Assembly: GCF_001552175.1 (NCBI RefSeq)
Contig: NZ_BCQR01000030.1
Location: 22,415 to 86,414 of the forward strand
Source of the DNA: Actinomadura kijaniata NBRC 14229
GTDB lineage: Bacteria > Actinomycetota > Actinomycetes > Streptosporangiales > Streptosporangiaceae
Length of the DNA: 64,000 bases
Direction of reading: 5' to 3'
Translations under genes and position numbers: made by a program
Notes under the pieces: generated by a model
Seen by the model: only the letters and a program-made list of their open reading frames with translations
What the model was told of the DNA's origin: nothing
Databases searched by the model: none
Shown here: positions 9,023 to 16,822 of the stretch, one piece after another
Layout: the number at the start of each line of letters is the position of its first letter
Numbering within the stretch: the stretch's first letter is position 1

Positions 9023-9625
9023 ATGAAGCACAAGGGTCGTCCCCGACGTTCCCTGACCCTGTCGGTGGCCGCTCTCGGCGGTGCCGGCGTGCTGGCCGGC
9101 GGCCTGTGGCTGTCGGCGGGCGCGGACGAGGCCCCGCGGGCGTCGAACGTCGCGGCGAAGGGCTCGCTGCCCACCTCCCGGCCGCAGCCGAGCGCGCCGC
9201 CCACCACCCGGCCGGGCACGCCGCCCGCCCGGCCCGGCGTCCCCTGCCCGTCCCCGACGGCGAATCCGCCCCGGCCCGGCAAGCCGAACCCGACGGCCAG
9301 CCCGACACGGCCCGGCAAGCCGCGTCCGACGGTCACCCCGACGAGGCCCGGGAAGCCGCGCCCGTCGCAGCCGCCCACGGTGACACCGACGCCGATTCCG
9401 CCGCCCACGGCGACCCCGGTGCCGCCGCGGCCCACCGCGTCCCCGACCAAGCCGCCGACCGTTCGTCCGACCCCGCCCCCGGCCCGGCCGGGCACGGCGA
9501 AGCCGACCCCGCGGCCCGTGCCTCCGCCCGCCGACTGCGTGACGCCGCCCGGTAAGCCCCGGCCGAGCGTGCCGCCGACCCCGGCCGAGCCGCCGGTGCG
9601 GACCCCGGCGGCGGTCCGGGAGTAG
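9023..9625 (+). CDS. Secreted proline-rich low-complexity protein
   Basis: The 200-aa product starts with a basic stretch and a hydrophobic signal-like segment (about residues 10-32, ending ASAGADE-like), and the rest is Pro/Thr/Arg/Lys repeats such as RPGKPNPTA, RPGKPRPTV and RPGKPRPSQ. About seven imperfect RPG-KP units can be seen. No folded domain is evident, so it is probably a cell-wall-spanning or extracellular spacer. A GAGGAG ribosome site precedes the ATG. It ends 8 bases before a SigE-family sigma factor gene, so the two are probably co-transcribed. An inverted repeat GACAACC/GGTTGTC at 8956-8986 lies in its upstream region. Confidence 0.65.
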   Translation: MKHKGRPRRSLTLSVAALGGAGVLAGGLWLSAGADEAPRASNVAAKGSLPTSRPQPSAPPTTRPGTPPARPGVPCPSPTANPPRPGKPNPTASPTRPGKPRPTVTPTRPGKPRPSQPPTVTPTPIPPPTATPVPPRPTASPTKPPTVRPTPPPARPGTAKPTPRPVPPPADCVTPPGKPRPSVPPTPAEPPVRTPAAVRE

Positions 9626-9633
9626 GGCTGTCC

Positions 9634-10161
9634 GTGTTGAGCGTTCGGGAGGCCCGCGGGGCGGAGGCGACCTTCGACGAGTTCGTCAACGCCACCGCGG
9701 GCAGCCTGCTGCGCACCGCCGTGTTCCTGGTGTACGACCGGCACCTGGCCGAGGACCTGCTCCAGATCGCCTACGAGCGCGTCGCCCGCCGCTGGAAGCG
9801 CGTCGCGGCGGGCGGCAACCCGGAGGCCTACGCCCGTAAGGTGCTGGTCAACCTCGCCATCGACGAGCGGAAGCGCCGGTCCCGATGGCGGGACACACCG
9901 GTCGGGTCGGTCGCCGACCTCGAACGCGTCGCCCGGACGCCGCACGTCGCCGGGCCCGGCGACGGGGAGCTGGAGGAGGCCCTGCGCGCGCTGTCGGCCA
10001 AGCAGCGGGCCGTCCTCGTGCTGCGGTACTGGTGCGACCTGAACGAAGAGGAGATCGCCGAGACGCTGGGGATCTCCCGGGGGACGGTGAAGAGCCACAC
10101 GGCGCGGGCGATGACCGCGCTGCGGAAGCGGATGAAGGAGGGCGGGGCCCATGGACCCTGA
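9634..10161 (+). CDS. SigE-family RNA polymerase sigma factor (ECF)
   Basis: The 175-aa protein has sigma region 2 (FDEFVNATAGSLLRTAVFL, then AEDLLQIAYERVARRW) and region 4 (LSAKQRAVLVLRYW, LGISRGTVKSHTARAMTAL). This is the SigE-family subgroup of ECF sigma factors widespread in actinomycetes. It starts at GTG 9634, 8 bases after the proline-rich gene, and its last 11 bases overlap the start of a single-pass membrane protein. The second gene is in the position typical of an anti-sigma factor, but it has no recognisable zinc-binding anti-sigma motif. Confidence 0.92.
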   Translation: MLSVREARGAEATFDEFVNATAGSLLRTAVFLVYDRHLAEDLLQIAYERVARRWKRVAAGGNPEAYARKVLVNLAIDERKRRSRWRDTPVGSVADLERVARTPHVAGPGDGELEEALRALSAKQRAVLVLRYWCDLNEEEIAETLGISRGTVKSHTARAMTALRKRMKEGGAHGP

Positions 10162-10657
10162 GCTCGAATCCCGGCTGCGCGAGCACTACCGCCGCGCCGC
10201 CGACGGGATCCGGCCCGACCCCGACCTCATGCGTCGGCTGCACGACACGGACCGCGCGACCGTCCCCTGGTGGCGCCGCTGGGCGGCGCCCGTCCTGGCG
10301 GCCGCCGTCACGGCCGGGGTGATCGTGGCGATCGCCGTCCTGCTGTGGCCGCGATCCGGCCCGCCCGGACCCCTGGGTCCCCCCGCGCCCCCGGTGGAGA
10401 CGGGAAGCCCGACGCCCACCCCGACGCTCACCCCGCCGCCCAGCCCCACGGACAACGTCCCGAGCCCCCCGGCAACCGTTTCGCCGACGCCTCCGCCGAC
10501 CCCGAGGTCGGTGCTCCCGTCGCGTTCGCCGGCCGCCCCGCCCCGGACGTCCAGCATCCCGACGGGCCCCCCGGAGCTGGGGCCTCCCTCGCCCGGAGTG
10601 CCCACCCGTCCGAGCCCCTCGGAGACCCCGCCACCCGGCCCTGCCCGGAACCGGTGA
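10151..10657 (+). CDS. Single-pass membrane protein coupled to the sigma factor gene
   Basis: The 168-aa product has a charged cytosolic N-terminus (residues 1-40), one membrane helix near residues 46-66, and a Pro/Ser/Thr-rich extracellular tail. Its start codon lies inside the sigma gene (11-bp overlap), so translation is coupled. By position and topology it is a likely regulator or anchor for the sigma factor. However, the cytosolic part is only about 45 residues and lacks the HxxxCxxC zinc motif of ZAS anti-sigma factors. The function is therefore inferred from context only. Confidence 0.65.
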   Translation: MDPELESRLREHYRRAADGIRPDPDLMRRLHDTDRATVPWWRRWAAPVLAAAVTAGVIVAIAVLLWPRSGPPGPLGPPAPPVETGSPTPTPTLTPPPSPTDNVPSPPATVSPTPPPTPRSVLPSRSPAAPPRTSSIPTGPPELGPPSPGVPTRPSPSETPPPGPARNR

Positions 10658-10706
10658 TCGGCGGGGCGCGTCCAACGGCCGTCCGTCTCCGGGAAGGGGC
10701 CTGCTG

Positions 10707-11039
10707 GTGCGGGAACAGTGGCGTGGCGCGGCGGAGATCCCCGAACTGCCTGTGTCGCGGTTCGCCCGTCTGATCGTGGATGAGGAAGGGGTGCGCTTCT
10801 CCATCTCCGAAGAGGAGTATCCGGTTCCGCGTGAGGACGTGGCCAAGGTCTACGTCTGCAAGGGGAGCTTCCTCACCTACGGACTGTGCTTCCAGATGAA
10901 GGACGCCCGCGACTACTTCTTCCAGTTCCGGGGAGGCCGGAAGAAGGCCGAGAGGGCGCTGTGGCTCGTGCGGGCCGCGCGGTACCCGATCTCGCGGAAC
11001 ATCTACCAGCCGTACTACGGGCGGACCGCCCGCGACTGA
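10707..11039 (+). CDS. Hypothetical 110-aa protein
   Basis: The product is a compact, soluble protein rich in aromatic residues and beta-strand-like segments (FARLIVDEEGVRFSI, VYVCKGSFLTYGLCFQM, RDYFFQFRGG), ending in YQPYYGRTARD. The layout resembles small PH-like or YcxB-like folds, but I cannot assign a family with confidence. GTG 10707 has a good GGAAGGGG ribosome site. It is 49 bases after the sigma-linked membrane protein, so it may be in the same transcript. Confidence 0.6.
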   Translation: MREQWRGAAEIPELPVSRFARLIVDEEGVRFSISEEEYPVPREDVAKVYVCKGSFLTYGLCFQMKDARDYFFQFRGGRKKAERALWLVRAARYPISRNIYQPYYGRTARD

Positions 11040-11218
11040 CGGCGGCTGCCGGTCGCCGACCGGGCTCCGAATCCCGGATGAGGGAGACGGGATCCCTTTC
11101 GTCCTCGACGGCGGAGCGCTGGACGCCGGGGAACCCGCCCGCGCGTTGACCTGACCGCGATTGGACCCGCGCGGCGGGAAGGGCGGATGATGAGGGATTC
11201 GTCTTTCCTGGGGGTTCT

Positions 11219-11986
11219 GTGTCGTCTTCTCTTGACGGGGTCGTCGCGCGGTTGCGGGCGGCCGGGTGCGTGTTCGCCGAGGACGAGGCCGGGTTGCTCG
11301 CCTCGGCGGCGGAGTCGGCGGACGCGCTCGACGCCATGGTGGAGCGCCGGGTCGCCGGCGAGCCCCTGGAGTACGTGGTCGGGTGGGCCGAGTTCTGCGG
11401 GCTGCGCGTCGCGGTCGAGCCGGGGGTGTTCGTGCCCCGGCGGCGGACCGAGTTCATGGTCGGGGAGGCCGTGCGGAACGCGCCCCCGAAGCCCGTCGTC
11501 GTCGACCTGTGCTGCGGTTCGGGGGCGCTCGGGGCCGTGCTGGGGACCGTCCTGGAGGGGGCCGAGGTGTACGCCGCCGACGTCGATCCGGCGGCGGTGC
11601 GGTGCGCCCGGAGGAACCTCCCCGCCGAGCGCGTCTTCGAGGGCGACCTGTTCGCGCCCCTGCCCGGTGAGTTGCGCGGACGCGTCGACATCCTCGCCGC
11701 TAACGTTCCCTACGTGCCGACCGGCGAGGTCGGGCTGCTTCCCGCCGAGGCCCGCGACCATGAGGCGCGGGTCGCGCTGGACGGGGGCGAGGACGGGCTC
11801 GCGGTGCTGCGCCGCGTCGCCGCCGAGGCGGGCGGCTGGCTCGCCCCGGGCGGGCGCCTGCTGGTCGAGACCGGCGAGCGCCAGGCGGAGGCGGCCGTGG
11901 CGGCGTTCGAACGCGGCGGCCTGGCGGCCCGCGTCGCCGCCTCGGAGGAGTGGCACGCGACCGTCGTCGTCGGCACCCGGCGCTGA
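11219..11986 (+). CDS. PrmC/HemK-like N5-glutamine methyltransferase
   Basis: The 255-aa protein has a short N-terminal helical domain, then a Rossmann methyltransferase fold with motif I VVDLCCGSGALG near residue 96. The catalytic motif is NVPYVP near 160, in place of the classical NPPY. NVPY occurs in a known actinobacterial side branch of the family annotated as putative protein-glutamine methyltransferases. Classical PrmC methylates the GGQ glutamine of release factors; whether this paralogue does is open, because prfA is not next to it. It starts at GTG 11219. Confidence 0.82.
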   Translation: MSSSLDGVVARLRAAGCVFAEDEAGLLASAAESADALDAMVERRVAGEPLEYVVGWAEFCGLRVAVEPGVFVPRRRTEFMVGEAVRNAPPKPVVVDLCCGSGALGAVLGTVLEGAEVYAADVDPAAVRCARRNLPAERVFEGDLFAPLPGELRGRVDILAANVPYVPTGEVGLLPAEARDHEARVALDGGEDGLAVLRRVAAEAGGWLAPGGRLLVETGERQAEAAVAAFERGGLAARVAASEEWHATVVVGTRR

Positions 11987-12072
11987 GAGTGCGCTGGATC
12001 ACCTTTTCTCTCGATACAAAACCCGGCAAACGGCGTTAAAAGTGCCCACCGGGGCCTCTAAGGTGGCTCGGA

Positions 12073-13362
12073 ATGACTGCCACTCCGTTCGCACCCACCA
12101 CCGAGGCTCCCGCGGCGGCACGGGCACGGCGGCTCGACTGGCTCGACGGGCTCCGCGGTGTCGCGGCGCTCGTCGTGGTCTTCGAGCACTCGCTGAACAT
12201 GCTGTTCGGCGAGATCCGGCACTCGGTCAGCCCGTGGTTCGACTTCGGGCGCTATGGCGTGTTCGTGTTCTTCCTGGTCAGCGGCTACATCATCCCGGCG
12301 TCGCTGGAGCGGCGGCGTAACGTCGCCGAGTTCTGGACCGGGCGGCTGTTCCGGCTGTACCCGCTGGCGGCCGTCGCCGCCACCGCCGGGGTCGTGCTCG
12401 GCTACACCGGGATCATGCGCGCCCGCCCGCCGGGGTCCCTGGACGACCAGCCGCTGGCGTCGGTGGCGGCGCACCTGACGATGCTCCAGGAACTCCTCGG
12501 CACCGGCAACGCCGTCTACGTCCTGTGGACCCTCTCCTACGAGATGGTCTTCTACCTGCTGGTCACCGCCCTGTTCGTCGCCGGGGCCAGGCGCGCCGCC
12601 GCGCCCGTCGCGGTGGCGTTCGGCGTGGCCTGCGCGACGGTCGGGACCATGCTGCCGACGGGGCTGCTGTCGTCGTGGTCGTCCGGCGGGACGGTGCTCG
12701 GCGCGACCCTGCTGATGGCGTTCGGGCTGCTGGCGGCGGCGCGCGGCGGGCAGGCGGCGCGGTGGTTCGGCGGCGCGGTGCTGGCGGTCCTGGCGCTGGG
12801 CCTGGTGGCGGTGAACAGCAAGGTCGGCGGCATGGAGGGCCTGGCGATCCTCGCGACCATGTTCGCCGGGACGGTGCTCTACGAGCTGGAGAAGCGGAAG
12901 ATCCACCGCGGGTGGGGCGTCGCGGTGGCCGTCGCCGTGCCGCTGCTGACCGCGGCGGGCGGGATCCGGGCCGCGCTGGACGGCGGGGAGCGCAACTCCG
13001 ACGAGTGGGGCTGGACGACCGCCGTCGTCGCCGCGTGGCTCACGTTCCTGCTGGGCATGGCCCTGCGGAACCGCCGCGTCCCCCGCCCGCTGCCCTGGCT
13101 CGGGCAGATCAGCTACTCGCTCTACCTGCTGCACCCGCTGATCCTCCAGTCGATCTGGAAGGCCGCCGGGGACGGCGTCGACGACCTGCCGGTGTTCCAG
13201 CGGCTCGGCTGGGCGGCCGGGCTGGTCGCGTGCGTCCTGGCCGTCGCCGCGCTCGGCTACCGCTTCGTCGAACGGCCGATGCAGGACGTCGGCCGCGACG
13301 TCGTCCGCCGCATGCGGCCCGCGCGCCCCGTGGCGCCGGCGCCCGAGGCCCAGCCCGCCTGA
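12073..13362 (+). CDS. Acyltransferase 3 family membrane protein
   Basis: The 429-aa product has about ten membrane helices and the N-terminal signatures of OafA/YrhL-type acyltransferases: LDGLRGVAALVVVFEH (catalytic-type His) near residues 25-40, then GRYGVFVFFLVSGYII, and C-terminal YSLYLLHPLILQS. These proteins O-acylate sugars, lipids, antibiotics or wall polymers in the membrane. The acceptor is unknown, and no biosynthetic cluster surrounds it. AAGGTGG upstream of ATG 12073 supports the start. Confidence 0.88.
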   Translation: MTATPFAPTTEAPAAARARRLDWLDGLRGVAALVVVFEHSLNMLFGEIRHSVSPWFDFGRYGVFVFFLVSGYIIPASLERRRNVAEFWTGRLFRLYPLAAVAATAGVVLGYTGIMRARPPGSLDDQPLASVAAHLTMLQELLGTGNAVYVLWTLSYEMVFYLLVTALFVAGARRAAAPVAVAFGVACATVGTMLPTGLLSSWSSGGTVLGATLLMAFGLLAAARGGQAARWFGGAVLAVLALGLVAVNSKVGGMEGLAILATMFAGTVLYELEKRKIHRGWGVAVAVAVPLLTAAGGIRAALDGGERNSDEWGWTTAVVAAWLTFLLGMALRNRRVPRPLPWLGQISYSLYLLHPLILQSIWKAAGDGVDDLPVFQRLGWAAGLVACVLAVAALGYRFVERPMQDVGRDVVRRMRPARPVAPAPEAQPA

Positions 13363-13533
13363 CCCGCGGGCCGCCGCGCCCCGGGAGAAATGCGCCACCA
13401 TTCCCCTCCCAACCCCCAGATATCGGAATTCCCGGCAAAGATAACGACCGGAAATCCGTCGGGGGAAAGTGCCGCGCGAGCGCGTTCGAGCCCGATAAAA
13501 TGCGGCACTGGCCATTGTCGTCTGGGGGCGTTC

Positions 13534-13761
13534 ATGGGAATGGAAGAAGTCGTTCGGCAGTTGCGCCTGGCGATCCACGAGGCGCGGGTCGCCTTCGACT
13601 GCATCGGGATCGGCGAGATCGAACGCGCCCAGACCAGCCTGATCACCGCCCGCACCGCGATGGACGCCGCCGACACCGTGCTGCGCCACAGCCTGGCCGG
13701 CCACCCGGCGGAGGAGGTCGCCGCCGAGGGCATCGCGGTACTGGCGGCCATCGCCGACTGA
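13534..13761 (+). CDS. Small hypothetical protein upstream of a STAS protein
   Basis: The 75-aa product is mainly helical (VVRQLRLAIHEARVAFDCIG, then AQTSLITARTAMDAADTVL) and unfamiliar to me. ATG 13534 follows a purine-rich GGGGGCG stretch, and an AT-rich GATAAAAT lies at 13494-13501 as a possible -10 element. It is 41 bases before the STAS-domain gene on the same strand, so co-transcription is likely. A role in the same partner-switching signalling is a guess from position. Confidence 0.6.
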   Translation: MGMEEVVRQLRLAIHEARVAFDCIGIGEIERAQTSLITARTAMDAADTVLRHSLAGHPAEEVAAEGIAVLAAIAD

Positions 13762-13802
13762 CCCGCCCGACTACCCGGCCGACCCGGAGCCGAGGAGGAC
13801 CC

Positions 13803-14159
13803 GTGGACTTCAGCGCGGAGCATCGCCGTTACGGCGACCGGACCATCGTCGCGCTCGGCGGCGACATCGACGTCAGCACCAGCGGACGGCTGCGCGAGAC
13901 CCTGCTCGGGCTGGTCGAGGACGGCGCCCGGCATCTGGTGGTCGAGATGGACGACGTCACGTTCCTGGACTCCACCGGCCTGGGCGTGCTGGTCGGGGTG
14001 TTCCACCGGCTGCGCGCCCTGGGCGGGACCCTGGTGTTCGCGGGCGGCACCTCCCGGGTGCGCGACGTCTTCCACGTCACCCAGCTCACCAAGATCTTCC
14101 TGATGTTCCCGAGCGTGGACGAGGCGCTGCGCGCCGAGCCCACCGCCGCCGGGGACTGA
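13803..14159 (+). CDS. STAS-domain anti-sigma factor antagonist
   Basis: The 118-aa protein is a single STAS domain. It carries the signature DSTGLGVLVG near residue 60, where the Ser is the residue phosphorylated in SpoIIAA/RsbV-type antagonists. In its dephosphorylated form such a protein binds an RsbW-like kinase and frees a sigma factor. The window contains one RsbW-like ATPase (62.3 kb) and two PP2C phosphatases that could act on such a protein, but none is adjacent. GTG 13803 has GAGGAG in front. A strong hairpin follows. Confidence 0.9.
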   Translation: MDFSAEHRRYGDRTIVALGGDIDVSTSGRLRETLLGLVEDGARHLVVEMDDVTFLDSTGLGVLVGVFHRLRALGGTLVFAGGTSRVRDVFHVTQLTKIFLMFPSVDEALRAEPTAAGD

Positions 14160-14165
14160 CGCCCG

Positions 14166-14206
14166 CGTGGCCGGGGCCGGACCGCCGCGGTCCGGCCCCG
14201 GCCACG
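14166..14206. terminator. Perfect bidirectional hairpin
   Basis: An 18-bp perfect stem (14166-14183 with 14189-14206) with a 5-base loop lies between the convergent STAS gene and the LPVTG-ending secreted protein gene. Confidence 0.85.
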
Positions 14207-14209
14207 GGG

Positions 14210-14887
14210 TCAGCCGGTGACCGGCAGGTCGCCCTTCACCGGGACGGGCCGGGGCGCGACCTCGGGGCCCTCCGGCTTCCCGCGGACCTGCCGCTCCTTG
14301 CGGACGTGGCCGCAGGTGGCGGAGGCGACGCGGATCGCCTCGACCCTGCCCTGGCCGGTCGGCAGGGTGGCCTCCAGCCCGGTCACCCGCAGCCGCCCGT
14401 CGGGCAGTCGCTCCTGCTTGTTGAGGACGACCGAGCCGTCGCCCAGGCCCGGCACCTTCACCGGGACGGTGGTGTTGGGCGGCGGGGACACCGCCAGCGG
14501 CTTGCCCGCCACGACCGCGTCGGCCAGCGACGCGTTCCCCCTTCCACCCAGGCAGCGGGCGGTGACGGCCTCGGCGTTCAGGTGCGCGGCCGGCACGTCG
14601 ACCCCGGCGACCCTGGAGTGGGCGCGGTCGCGGCGCGCCGCCACGTCCAGCACCGTCGCCCGGACGGCCCTGGTGCGCTCCTCGCGCAGCAGCGCCTTGC
14701 GGACCTCGCCCGTGGCGGACGAGACGGCGGGCGTCGGCGGAACGTGCGCGGGGCCGGTGACGTTCAGGCCGAACGCCGACGACCCGCCGGGCTCGGCGGC
14801 GTTCGCGGGCGCGGGGACCGCCAGCCCGAGGGCCGCGGCGACCAGGCCCGCCCGCGCCAGGCGGCGCGTCAGCTTCCGATGGGACAT
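14210..14887 (-). CDS. Secreted protein, choice-of-anchor P-like, ending in LPVTG
   Basis: The 225-aa product has a signal peptide (basic start, hydrophobic core, cleavage after APANAA near residue 30). The exported domain shows the pattern of choice-of-anchor P proteins: NAEAVTARCLGG, SPPPNTTVPVKVPG, VVLNKQERLPDG and a paired late Cys (SATCG). The last five residues before the stop are LPVTG, a sortase-type motif, but no membrane helix or basic tail follows. It is 38 bases downstream of an L,D-transpeptidase gene on the same strand, so both probably act in the envelope. The exact function is unknown. Confidence 0.72.
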   Translation of the reverse strand: MSHRKLTRRLARAGLVAAALGLAVPAPANAAEPGGSSAFGLNVTGPAHVPPTPAVSSATGEVRKALLREERTRAVRATVLDVAARRDRAHSRVAGVDVPAAHLNAEAVTARCLGGRGNASLADAVVAGKPLAVSPPPNTTVPVKVPGLGDGSVVLNKQERLPDGRLRVTGLEATLPTGQGRVEAIRVASATCGHVRKERQVRGKPEGPEVAPRPVPVKGDLPVTG

Positions 14888-14925
14888 AGGGGTACTCCCT
14901 TGAGGGTTCGAGGGGCCGACCGGGG

Positions 14926-15732
14926 TCAGCCGGAGATGAGCACGAGGGTTCCGAGCGGGATCCGTGACAGCTCCCGCAGCGCCTCCTTCGGGACCCGGAC
15001 GCATCCGTGCGAGACCGCCCGGCCGAAGACCGACGTGTCCGGCCAGCCGTGGAACGCCACGGTGCCCGGCCCCCCGCCGAAGGAGTCCAGCGTCGCCGAG
15101 TGCGCGCCGAGCGGCAGCACCAGCGGGCTGGGGGTCTTCTTCGCGGGCTCCAGGACGGCCAGCAGGAACGTGCGGCCGGTCGGGGTGGGCGTGGCGGGCG
15201 CGCCGACCGCGACCTTCCAGTTCCCGGCCGGGCGGCCGGACCTGAGCAGGCTCAGCCGGCGGTCCGACAGGTCGATCCTGACCTCGTAGGGCGAGCGCGC
15301 GGTGCGGAGCCCCCCGCTCCGCTCGGAGATCCAGCCGCTCGACCCGTTGGGCCTGCTCGGCAGCAGGATCCGGCGCCACTCTCCCGCGGTCTCCACGACG
15401 GGCACCCAGGTGGGCCCGCCGAGCTGCCGCACGGGCAGCGTCGCGACGGCGCGGCCTCCCGGGCGGTCCAGGACCGGCTGCGGCGTGGTCGGATGCACGA
15501 CCGTGCCGTCGGTGCCGCTCGCCGGGGCCGCGTCCCCGGGGGCGGCGGCCACCGTCGTGAACGTGGTGGCCTCGGGGGCCCGGCCGCCGGTTCCGGCGTC
15601 CCGCGCGGCGGCGCGCCCGGTGGGCGCGTCCGTGCCGGAGCAGCCGCCCAGCGTCCCGCCCAGCAGCAGCGCGGCGGCCGCCGGGAGGATCGCGGAACGG
15701 GCAGCCCGTGACGGGGTGCGGCGGTCATTCAT
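14926..15732 (-). CDS. L,D-transpeptidase lipoprotein (YkuD domain)
   Basis: The 268-aa product has a lipobox (LGGC near residue 31), a linker and an SH3-like segment (TWVPVVETAGEWRRIL). The C-terminal YkuD domain carries the catalytic motif FHGWPDTSVFG then SHGCVRVP, with the active Cys and His intact. Such enzymes make 3-3 cross-links in peptidoglycan or attach proteins to it. I prefer ATG 15732 because GGAGG lies 8 bases upstream and the signal sequence follows directly; the frame extends further upstream. It is first in a two-gene unit with the LPVTG-ending secreted protein. Confidence 0.9.
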   Translation of the reverse strand: MNDRRTPSRAARSAILPAAAALLLGGTLGGCSGTDAPTGRAAARDAGTGGRAPEATTFTTVAAAPGDAAPASGTDGTVVHPTTPQPVLDRPGGRAVATLPVRQLGGPTWVPVVETAGEWRRILLPSRPNGSSGWISERSGGLRTARSPYEVRIDLSDRRLSLLRSGRPAGNWKVAVGAPATPTPTGRTFLLAVLEPAKKTPSPLVLPLGAHSATLDSFGGGPGTVAFHGWPDTSVFGRAVSHGCVRVPKEALRELSRIPLGTLVLISG

Positions 15733-16154
15733 GGAAGGGCCTCCAGAAGGCGTCATGTCCGTTCCCAGAGAGAGATCTGGAACGACATTTACGTTCGCCA
15801 TCACGCCGGATGCTAGCGGTGTGACCGGAGTCGCGTTAGAGAAAACCGGGAAAGCGCGGGGAGAGAATCCGGGAACTCCCGATTTTGCCTGCCAGAAAAG
15901 ATGGAAGTTTAGTTTTATGTCAGAAATGAGGCTTTTATCGGGTGATTCGGCGGCACGGGGAGGCGCCCGCCGGACCCCGGCGCCCGCCGACCGCCGCCGT
16001 GCGCTGCGGTTTCCGCGAGTCGATCGGCGTGCGACCGGCCCGCCGGGGCGCTAAATTTGTCATCCGACAAACATCTGGCATGGGACGGCCAACGGGCAGG
16101 CGAAGCGGGCCGCCCGGCGGCCGAAGGCGTGCTTCGAAGGGCGGGGCGGTGGTC
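15733..16154. other. Long upstream region of the L,D-transpeptidase gene
   Basis: About 420 bases without a convincing gene. An AT-richer patch at about 15835-15945 stands out from the surrounding GC and probably holds promoter elements read on the minus strand. A 16-base palindrome lies at 16056-16071 and is listed separately. The open frame here (15302-16054, plus) has no domain content. Confidence 0.5.
16056..16071. promoter_or_regulatory. TTTGTC-N4-GACAAA palindrome
   Basis: A 6-bp inverted repeat with a 4-base spacer, AT-rich compared with its surroundings, lies 84 bases past the end of the MarR gene. Read on the minus strand it is followed by a short T-run, so it may be that gene's terminator. 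The sequence also fits a GntR-type operator. Confidence 0.4.
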
Positions 16155-16697
16155 TCAGGCGGGCAGTGGGAACGGGTCGTCCGGCCGTTCCCTGTCCTGG
16201 TCGTGCTCCCTCGCGACGTGCTCCAGCGCGTCGTGCTCCAGGGCGCGGCCCGCCGGGCCCGGCCCCAGAGCCTGGTGGAACTCCGACAGCCCCCACAGCA
16301 GCGCCTGCCGCGCCGCGGGCGCCATCCCGGACAGGACGCGCTCCAGCTCCTCGCGGCGGCGGCCCCGCAGCCGGTCCATCAGGGCCCGGCCCTCGGCGGT
16401 CAGCCGGACGGTGACCTCGCGCCGGTCGTCCTGACCGGGGTCGCGCAGCAGCAGGCCCGAGGCCTCCAACCGGTCGCACAACCGGCTCGCCGAGGAGGCC
16501 AGCGCGCCCAGCTCGGTGGCCAGCGTGGAGATGTTGACCGGCCCGCGCTCCAGTACCAGCAGCGCCCGCAACTGGGTGGCCGGCACCGGCACGTCCGGGG
16601 CGTTGTGGGCACGGGCCCACACACTCATCAGACCACCGGCGACCTCGTCGAGCACGGCCGCGGCCTCTGCCGTGTCCAGAGCGTGCTTGGCGACCAT
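16155..16697 (-). CDS. MarR-family transcriptional regulator
   Basis: The 180-aa protein has a winged-helix core typical of MarR: VPATQLRALLVLERG, NISTLATELGALASSASRLC (recognition helix region), and the wing DPGQDDRREVTVRLT. Its C-terminus is acidic and proline-rich. It should bind a short palindrome and respond to a phenolic or other small ligand. The divergent GAF-PP2C gene starts 125 bases away and is the obvious candidate target. The start is uncertain: ATG 16697 has GGAGGG only 1-2 bases upstream, and GTG 16694 would give better spacing. Confidence 0.85.
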   Translation of the reverse strand: MVAKHALDTAEAAAVLDEVAGGLMSVWARAHNAPDVPVPATQLRALLVLERGPVNISTLATELGALASSASRLCDRLEASGLLLRDPGQDDRREVTVRLTAEGRALMDRLRGRRREELERVLSGMAPAARQALLWGLSEFHQALGPGPAGRALEHDALEHVAREHDQDRERPDDPFPLPA

Positions 16698-16822
16698 GCC
16701 CTCCACTGTTACACACCGCGCCCGCCGCGGCATCTCACCTCACCAACCCGGCCGACGAGACGGGATCGTCCTCCGGGGCGGCCCCCCCACGTCCGGACGG
16801 TCCACGCGCAGACGAGGGAGCC

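Noticed and set aside
9150..9600. CRISPR-like or tandem DNA array in the proline-rich gene
   Set aside because: The repetition is at the peptide level (RPG-KP units) with variable DNA spacing and no spacer structure. No CRISPR array exists in the window.
12525..14159. A long frame joining the acyltransferase region to the STAS gene
   Set aside because: Only the last 118 codons have domain content; the GAGGAG site and family N-terminus place the start at 13803.
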